From Cucumis sativus (taxonomy: Eukaryota; Streptophyta; Magnoliopsida; Cucurbitales; Cucurbitaceae), in NCBI RefSeq assembly GCF_000004075.3, contig NC_026656.2, forward strand, positions 16,874,607 through 16,938,606: DNA of 64,000 nt, written 5' to 3'. The position numbers and the translations under genes are program-made. The notes below the pieces were generated by a model, which was not told the DNA's origin, made no database searches, and was given only the letters and a program-made list of their open reading frames with translations. Below are positions 56,701-64,000 of the stretch, piece by piece. Within the stretch, counting starts at the first letter, position 1. Each line of letters opens with the position of its first letter.

Positions 56701-59700
56701 CTTCTTCTCGGGCCTATATTTCTTCAACAAATCTTCGACCTCTTCTCTAACAACTAAGCAACACCAACAGTAAGTGACTACCAATCAAAATAGGGAAGTA
56801 CAACACTAATCAAGATGAGCGAGACTAAGATGGACGAGACTAAAGGAATAATTGAGAGATGAAGGACTAAATAGGTAAAAGTGAGACTAAGAGATGGAGA
56901 TAGAGAACTAACGAGACAGATGAGAGGAAGACTATCATTTTGTGGACATGAGTGTAGGTCAGTAATTTTGCTCGCATTTGACGTCATCAAAATTCAATTT
57001 CCAGTTTTTTTAGAAAAAGTTTCATTTGATATTTTCTAACCCAAATTTTAAGTCATTTATCGGCACTCATCAAAGTACCCGTTATTAATAAACTTTAAAA
57101 ACTAGAAAATGTCCCGCCATTCTTCCTTCCCATTTCAGTAGTTGCATTTTGCTGCTTCAACGCTAACCCTAAATCCTCCTTCGACGCCATGGCTTCTCAT
57201 ACATTTCCTTGGGTTTATCTCTGCAATTACAGGCCGACAATGTACCAGAACACCAGCGAGCTTCTGCATTCGGAATCCTATCCGCCACTATCTCTGCTGC
57301 TTTCGTCTGCGGGACTCTCTGTACTCGTTTTCTCTCCATTCCATCCACATTTCAGGTACTCGATCTTTGCTTCTTTTTTCTTTTTCATTGGAATTCGTTT
57401 CTAACATATCGTTTTCCTGAATAGGTAGCGGCTTCCACGGCGGTTGTGGCGGCTGTTTATATGAGGATTTTTCTTACTGATTCTGTCGCCAATTGTAATC
57501 TTTCTGCTCCCTTACTCTCTGGTGAGAATGCAGACTCTGTTTCTTCGGATCCAATTTCGCCCAAAAAGGAACACATTATTACTACCTTGCCTTCAGTGAA
57601 GGACCTGTTTTCCCTGTTGATGACTAGGTAACTGTTCAATATTGTTATTGTTATTTGAGACAAATAGCAAAAACCACGTAGAGTGATAATTGCAATTACA
57701 CGTAAGATTGAGCTCTCAAACTTATAAAAACATTAAATTCAACTCATGTTACTCAAACTTAGTAGAAAATATTAAACCTTCAAACTTATACAATCATCAT
57801 AATTATCTATAATTATATAAGTTTGAGGGAAATTAAACCTTCAAACTTATACGATCGTTATAATTATATAAGTTTGAGGTTAGATCTCACTACTTGTATA
57901 AGTTTGAGGATCAAATTTTTCTATTTGAAAATTAAGGGTGTATTTGTGGCTACGGACAAATTGTCCTTATTATTTTAAGTACACTCGACACTTATGGACT
58001 AATCTCATGGTTTTCAATTCAGTTCCTATTTGTTCCCTATCAGTCTAAAGAATAACATAGCATCGTTGATCCTAGATCGGAAGATTTCTATTAAAATGTT
58101 TATTATTTTAACTTGGAATTTCAGATTGGTCTCTAATTAATGTATGAGTACAATAATAACATTAATAATTTTACTGATTTGGAAAATTCAGGTTGACATA
58201 TACCAAAATCCGTAGCCTAGTTGACGTATGTTAATTTACCAAATTAACAATCCAACTGAGTCTAGTCAATTTCAAATAGAATTTCGAGGACTGGAAGTGT
58301 TATATATTTTGAAAATTCGGGGCAAAATATAAACAAAATCCAAATACCAAAGATTGAAAGTGTATTTACCCCTTTTTCTTATCTCTGTCATTGGTTTTCT
58401 CAAATTTTCTTTGTCATGCCCTTTGGTGGCGGCTAGTAGATTTTCTTTGAATAAGAGCAGGATCGTAGATGTTTTAATTTAGTAATTGAACCAATGATGA
58501 ACAGGAAGAAATATATAGAAGTTTAAGTCGCACTCTCGCTTCTGAGTAATCTTGTAGTCATGGACTTTGGACAAAATAGTTTTCTGGCTCTATGGGAGGA
58601 TTTTGAATTTCTTTTTAAATTTTCTATCCTCTTACTTATTACATTATTTGCAGCTCAACATTTTCACAAGCGGCCATTGTTGCATTTCTTACCAATCTCG
58701 CTGATGTTGGCCTTCATGCTTCTGTATTGGTTAGTCATTTGGTCCACTCAACCAATTTGGGTCAGTTTTTGTTTTGTCAATTTTATACCAACAGCTGAAA
58801 TGGATCTCAATTTTCCATGAGAATGCTTTTACTTACAAATAGAAAGTTTTAATCGTTGGTGATCACTGATCACCCTCAATTCTTACTAAGATTGTAACGT
58901 TTTGGACTACTGATATGCTGAGCTATGTTTACTTTTCCAAATGCAGTACTATTTAAAAGCCAGATTTCAGTTTGACAAAGATAGGTTTGCTGATTTAATG
59001 GTGATTTTTGGAGCTGCTTCGACTATTTCACAGGCAAGTCATACTATTTTATTTCAGTTCTTTCATGTCAGTTTTCCTGTTTAGAATATGTTAAAAAGAA
59101 TAAGTATCATCCTAATTTATCTGCCTTAAAGAATAGTTCTATATCCATACTTAAAGTGTAGTTCTATATCCATCCTTTTTTTTTTCCATATGTGTGTATT
59201 CTTACCATTAAACGAATTATTGCAGCTACTTTTAATTCCAATCTTGGTTCCTGTTCTAGGAGAGGGCAGGCTGCTCTCAGTTGCGCTTTTTTTCTATAGC
59301 GTTCAGGTAACATCTTTAATGTTGTTCTTTTTAGATTTATTAATTCTGAATGTTATTCTAGCAATCCAATTTCATGTTAAGAAATTTGAAGATTAATCAT
59401 GGAGATGTTTAAGTTTGTTTTAATTGTTTTGAATGTAGATGCTTCTTTACAGCATTGCTTGGGCTGACTGGGTATGTCTTTCCATCTAATTTCACAATGC
59501 AGTTTAATTATTTTTAATAAATTTGGTTGATTATGTTTTATATAACTGTATTAATTTGAGTTTCATCTCTACTCCATAACTTACATCATGTCATGAGATG
59601 ACTAACTTTGCTGAAATTAATCAGGTTGTCTATGCTGCTACAATGCTTTCCATGTTGTATATTTTCTGGCAGCCTTGCGTGAGTGTCAAACTTCTTTATG

Positions 59701-60784
59701 ATTTACAAGTTATTATTCTCGATCGATAATTTGATTGAGCTTATTTTATTACTCATTTATAATCCACAGCTGCAAAGCATTGTGTCGAAACAAGTTGGTG
59801 CAAGCGAGCAGGTTAGTCACTAAGCAGTTAATTGGATTTTGGAATTTTTTACTAGTGGGATGAGCGTTTTATTAGTTTGTTAATGTTGGCAATTATATTA
59901 ATCTCACTAAAAGAAATGTCGTAGTTTTTGTGCAACCGTGTTTATGGATTGAATCAAATCCATGGCAACAAGGGATAGATAATCCCATTTGGATAGAAAC
60001 TATGAACCAAAAGAAGAAACTCTAGCTGGTTTTGGTGGATGAAAATGGATTGAACCAACATAGAAATGGCTATTGACCAATCAATTTAGAACATCAGAAT
60101 ATGCAACCAGATTTTAGCAGAATTTGACTTTTGTTGTTGTAACCAAAACCAAATCAAAATATTTAAAACTAGATTGTTTAGGAATCCGCCATTCTGACTT
60201 TGATTTTGGGTTTAACATAACTTTGTGGGTTTGATTGATTATCAGGGTAAGGCTCAAGGATGCATTTCAGGCATATCTTTATTTGCAAATGTTGTGTCTC
60301 CGTTGGTATTCTCCCCTTTAACAGGTAACTGCTTAATCCTGCTGTATATATAATGCAATGCAACTGCCAGAGATGACAAACACTAACAGGGTTTTGGTGT
60401 TTTCAGCTTTGTTTCTCTCTGAAAACGCTCCATTTTATTTCCCTGGATTTAGCATCTTCTGCTCTGGAGCTTCTGTTGTAAGAATTTTTCTTTTTCCATC
60501 TTTAGATTCACCCTTGATCTCTCCCCCTTCCAGGCAAAGAGTTTTTATTTTATGGCATTGATAAATAAATAAATAAAAAAGGAATAGAAAATCGATACAG
60601 AAACTATAAGAAAGGATACGATAGAGAGGCTAAAATGATAATTCAATCACATAAACTTGTTTTATTATAAGCAAAGTGGTTATGAATTATATGATATGTT
60701 TTTTGGCAGATGATAGCATTTGTTCGAAGTATCCTGATGAGGGCTCCTACCAAAGCCACCACCAGCAACCTTGTGGAAGCCTAA
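53723..60784 (+). CDS. HIAT1-like major facilitator transporter (MFSD14-type), 14 exons, copy 1
   Basis: Exons: 53723-53887, 53990-54101, 54712-54824, 57233-57355, 57425-57627, 58654-58729, 58947-59033, 59226-59306, 59439-59471, 59625-59678, 59770-59811, 60246-60324, 60407-60477, 60710-60784. They give 437 residues in frame. The chain is mostly hydrophobic with the expected 12 passes. MFS motif A is GNLSDKFGRK (69-78), and TM4-5 carries EGSVQC and ADNVPEHQRASAFG. The central loop has a Ser-rich, acidic region with a SAPLLSG dileucine-type motif. The family matches animal HIAT1/MFSD14 and Arabidopsis At2g16970-At2g16990 and is often labelled tetracycline-transporter-like; plant substrates are unknown. 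Exon 7 ends at a GC donor (CAG|GCAAGT), while all other donors are GT. Intron 3 is 2.4 kb and holds a long C tract. Confidence 0.88.
55160..55196. repeat. 37-base poly-C tract with one G
   Basis: Eight C, one G, then 28 C, within intron 3 of the transporter gene. The surrounding intron is strongly AT-rich, so the tract stands out sharply. The minus strand is a G tract able to form quadruplexes. Confidence 0.95.
56200..56470. repeat. AT-rich degenerate direct repeats in intron 3
   Basis: The word AAGAAAATTATTGATATTTG recurs at about 56348 and 56423 (75 bases apart), and TCAAATTATCT with TATTTTAAAAAAT-like flanks recurs twice just before. It is probably simple-sequence decay or a small element. 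Confidence 0.5.
57711..57910. repeat. Tandem palindromic units in intron 5 of the transporter gene
   Basis: AAACCTTCAAACTTATAC is followed by its near-inverse GTATAAGTTTGAGG or ATATAAGTTTGAGG, twice in tandem (about 57774-57828 and 57835-57880), then once more as TGTATAAGTTTGAGG. Each unit can fold into a hairpin. Related words occur near 29090, which suggests a dispersed MITE-like family. Confidence 0.6.
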
Positions 60785-62629
60785 GCTCTTCCCCTGCTCA
60801 TATCTTTTGTTATATACTGTAAAAATTTTGATTGTTTATTTTAAAAGGGTTCTTTCTTTAATAATTTATTTTCATTTTTTAATGATCGTTGGGTCGGGAA
60901 ACAAACTTCCAACCTTGAATTGATTAAGCCTACTTATGCAGGTTGTGGTATGTTCATTTTTTTACCTATTTAATAAAGAAGTTAAAAGAAATTTTTTTCT
61001 CACTCTCTTCCTCGTTAGTGCTAGCACTTCTCTCTCGATCTTAAACTAGAAAGAGTTTCTAAAATTAGAGAGCACTTTTCCTTGTTTCAAATAAAGAGGA
61101 GCAGAGACATAGATAAACAATAAAGTCAAAAATATTTGCCGAAAATATTCGAGATTGAATTTAAAATGGTTAAGAAACCACTCTGTCATTTTACAGTCAC
61201 TCATAAAATAAAATAAATGGGTTTCTTAACCATTTTAAAATCACTCATAAAATAAAATAAATGCTTTGAATAATTCATAATTAATTTTAATAAGACGATA
61301 AAAGTGTTTAATAGGGTAGAATTAAATATTAAATTGATTTGAAAGGATTAAAAAAATAAAGTTTAAAGTCGACTTATTATATTTTATTTGTACTTACTAA
61401 AGCTTGCACGGCTGGTTGATGAATCCTACAAGCGTCAAATAGGAAGAGGGTGTGGGTTATGTCCTTACAACTTACAACTTACAAGCTACGCATCAATCAA
61501 TCATCTTTGCCCTTTCTTTACTTCTATTATTGTTATTTGTATTTCAAACTTCAAAGACAGTACCCACATAGGAGGAAGCAACCTAAACTCATAATGCACT
61601 TTTGGGACTATTTTTTTTGTCCCTTTTTTCCTTTAAATTACCTTCTATACTTTCAACAATAAAAATGAAAAAAAAAAAAAAAAAGAGTTAGAGAAGACAT
61701 CCCATCTTTTGCAACCTCACACCAAATCAATTTTAAAATATTTTTCAGAAAAGAAAATAAAAAAGAAGTTAGTTTGTCACACAGATAGATTGTTGTTGAA
61801 CAATTAAGTTAGTTGCAAATAGGTGGATGCAACTTAATGCTCTTGAAAATCATTTCGTTTGAAAATGTTGGGAGAAATATGATTTGAATAAAGTAGAATC
61901 ATTATGCTAGATTATAGGGTATTTCTATAGGTGTTTTTTTCTCTCCTTTTATTTCATTTGAACATATGGGAGTGTAGTAAATTTGAATTATTGATCTCTT
62001 TGTTAAAGATATATCTTTTGTACTAGTACATAATTTTATTATTATTTTTTTTACCGTTGTAGGCTTTATATTCTTGTGTATCATTATAACCTGATTTGAA
62101 TTTAATTTGATGAATTTAAACTAAAGATTAAATTCAAATTATATGGCTACCTTTTCCTTCCTTTTCTTCTAAAGAAGAAATGATATTATTTTATAAACTC
62201 AAATTGTCTCTTTTTGCAAACAAAACAATTTTGGCATTTTTGTTTGTTTGTGTTGAGAGGCAGTAAGCAGAATGAAATTTTAAAATCCATTGAACCAAAA
62301 AAGAAAAGCTACTTTTCTATACTCAAGCAAATATAATGGTACAAACTTTGTTTTCATTTATAAAAATTTAAAATGATGCTAAAAATATTTTCAAATATTA
62401 CATAAACTCACACTCCATTTACTTTGTGAAAAGGACAACAACTAAATTTGACCAAAATTTTATTGTTCTTTTTTGTTTTTCATTCATACAAGAATATATA
62501 GGCATTACACGTGGTAAGTGGTTTACACAATAAACAGTAACTTATTAGGCCTTTACATATATATGGTGGGAAGTGGTTCTCTCCATGTCTACAAGTCTCA
62601 GTTCATAAAGGAGAAAGACAGAAGAAAAA
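60785..62629. other. Spacer between tandem transporter copies
   Basis: Contains the 3' UTR of copy 1, a perfect 19-bp inverted repeat (61161-61179 and 61220-61238), a doubled TCACTCATAAAATAAAATAA word, and the promoter of copy 2. No other gene is supported. Confidence 0.55.
61161..61238. repeat. Perfect 19-bp inverted repeat with 40-base loop
   Basis: TTAAAATGGTTAAGAAACC at 61161-61179 is exactly reversed at 61220-61238. It lies about 380 bases after the stop of transporter copy 1, overlapping the doubled TCACTCATAAAATAAAATAA word. Confidence 0.85.
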
Positions 62630-63253
62630 ATGGAAGAAATTTGGAAGCTAAGCCATTTGTTGGTGACACTGTTTCTATACACTTTTGCAACCATGATGAT
62701 CGTTCCTGCCATTACAGATGTTACCATGTCTGCTCTCTGTCCCGGTCAAGACGAGTGTTCTCTCGCCATTTACTTAACGGGGTTTCAACATGCTGTGAGT
62801 TTTAATTTTCGTATGAGATGCTATGAGGCTGACAGTTTTAATTATTACTGTATTTGTTTCAGCAAAGTATATACGAAAGAATCTAAATCGTCTCTCTTTG
62901 TTTGAGGTATGTAGGTGATGGGAATTGGAGCGTTGCTAATGATGCCATTGCTTGGAAACTTGTCGGATAAGTTGGGAAGAAAGACTCTACTCACCATTCC
63001 TATGATTCTCACTGTTGTTCCTCTTGGTTAGTGTTGGCTCGATCGTGTGATACACACATATATTCTTCTCTTTTTGAATCTTGTTTTTGGTTTTGAATGG
63101 ATATTAGTACTGAAGTTAAATTCTTGATTTGTGATTGTAGGGATATTAGGGTATGGGAGGTCCAGAAATTTGTTCTACGTTTATTTTGTGTTGAAATGTG
63201 TGACAAGTATAGTCTGTGAAGGAAGCGTTCAGTGCTTGGCTGTGGCGTATGCG
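62630..63253 (+). CDS. HIAT1-like major facilitator transporter, copy 2 (first three exons; gene continues past the window)
   Basis: Exons 62630-62794, 62915-63026 and 63141-63253 encode the first 130 residues. Their lengths and phases (165, 112 and 113 bases) are identical to exons 1-3 of copy 1. By my count about 105 of 130 residues are the same, with motif A kept as GNLSDKLGRK. The donor after exon 3 (GCG|GTGAGA) is intact and leads into an intron that runs to the edge of the window, so the remaining exons are out of view. Head-to-tail with copy 1, 1.8 kb apart, it is a tandem duplicate, as also seen for the Arabidopsis At2g16970-16990 cluster. Introns 1 and 2 are unlike those of copy 1 in sequence, so the duplication is not very recent. 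Confidence 0.88.
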
Positions 63254-64000
63254 GTGAGAATATCTTTTAGATCTTCTTCTTCCTTGATTAATACATGGTT
63301 TTGGTGAATCGTAGTTTTCACCATTTTTCTAACTCTCTTTTTGCTGCTAAGTTAAGCATAATTCCATGTCTTTTTCTTCTGGAAAGGGAATGATTCCTCT
63401 CACTACATCTCTAAAACGTGTAGATAAAACTTTAGACTTTTATGTGGCATCATTTTGTTCTTCCCTTCAAATTCTTATTAATTAGTACTTAATTACCCTT
63501 CCTTTCACTTTACTACTTTAATAATATTTAGTTGGTAACACAGGTTCACATCGAATGAAACTATATTTATTTACTCATGATTTTTTAAAATAATTTTTGA
63601 ATTTTATTTCCTCAGAGATTTTTTTTCTCAAGACTTGTTATATGCATGTATAAATAGAATGAGCTAAAAGATATAAAGAATTTGGTAGTATAACTATGAA
63701 ACAATCAATTCAATCAAGCTTTAGATTGATAAGTAGAACTTTTTTCATGTATCAATTGCATATCGAATGTTTAAAATATCAAAAACAATTTTGGGATAAA
63801 TTTGATGACTGCTAAAGAAAAACAATATTTAAAATTTAAATTTTGAATAATACACTCCAGAAGAAAAATCTGTTTTTCACTTAAATCAATATCATTTTAA
63901 CACATTAAGATGACCAAACCAATAGATAAAAAGAAAATAATCAGCTAACAAAAAAAAAAAACTTATTATCCAATTTCCATAAGGCCTGAACAACATTATT
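63254..64000. other. Intron 3 (partial) of transporter copy 2
   Basis: AT-rich sequence after the donor at 63254. No acceptor followed by an ADNVPEHQR-like exon is seen before the edge. Confidence 0.6.

Noticed and set aside
58300-58375. End of another foldback element in transporter intron 5
   Set aside because: Only one arm could be recognised with confidence; the partner was not clear.

Overview
The window is nuclear DNA from a flowering plant. The genes are split by AT-rich introns with GT...AG borders, several products carry plastid or secretory targeting sequences, and the gene-poor stretches are very AT-rich with MITE and CACTA debris. Products and codon style suggest a core eudicot. 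A cucurbit such as Cucumis is my guess, but the sequence alone does not prove it. From memory, the gene order (UPF0496, SKP1, GDSL lipase, plastid pseudouridine synthase 2, EMB1793-type LYR protein, CDSP32) recalls the paired Arabidopsis chromosome 1 blocks around At1g20120-At1g20180 and At1g75880-At1g76080.

Layout: 1-2934, AT-rich with no gene. 2935-5441 (-), UPF0496 (DUF677) protein in three exons. 7685-13837 (+), a 20-exon gene whose first exon is a complete mitochondrial-type ribosomal protein S2 and whose next 19 exons encode a UGPase-like protein. 15095-16645 (-), SKP1. 18344-21595 (-), a conserved plant protein of unknown function. 25485-27575 (-), GDSL esterase/lipase of the EXL type. 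27576-34190, gene-poor. 34210-34566, a MAPKKK pseudogene fragment that ends at a CACTA-type terminus carrying a 78-bp tandem repeat. 38481-41261, or to 42669 (+), plastid RNA pseudouridine synthase 2. 44857-45333 (-), LYR-motif protein with a 5' UTR exon near 46.6 kb. 48210-49103 (-), CDSP32 thioredoxin. 53723-60784 (+), a HIAT1-like major facilitator transporter in 14 exons. 62630 to the window edge (+), the first three exons of a tandem second copy.

Most genes are housekeeping or organelle-related and show no operon-like relation. The one unusual gene is the RPS2-UGPase chimera. The splice from the S2 exon into the UGPase exons is canonical and keeps frame, the UGPase part lacks its usual N-terminus, and residues thought to bind or act on UTP and glucose-1-phosphate are replaced. 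This suggests a ribosomal protein with a catalytically dead sugar-nucleotide enzyme as its tail. Intron 1 is only 79 bp, and if it is retained the product is a plain S2 protein, so one locus could give two proteins.

All exon borders were read by eye from splice sites and protein homology recalled from memory. No searches were run.
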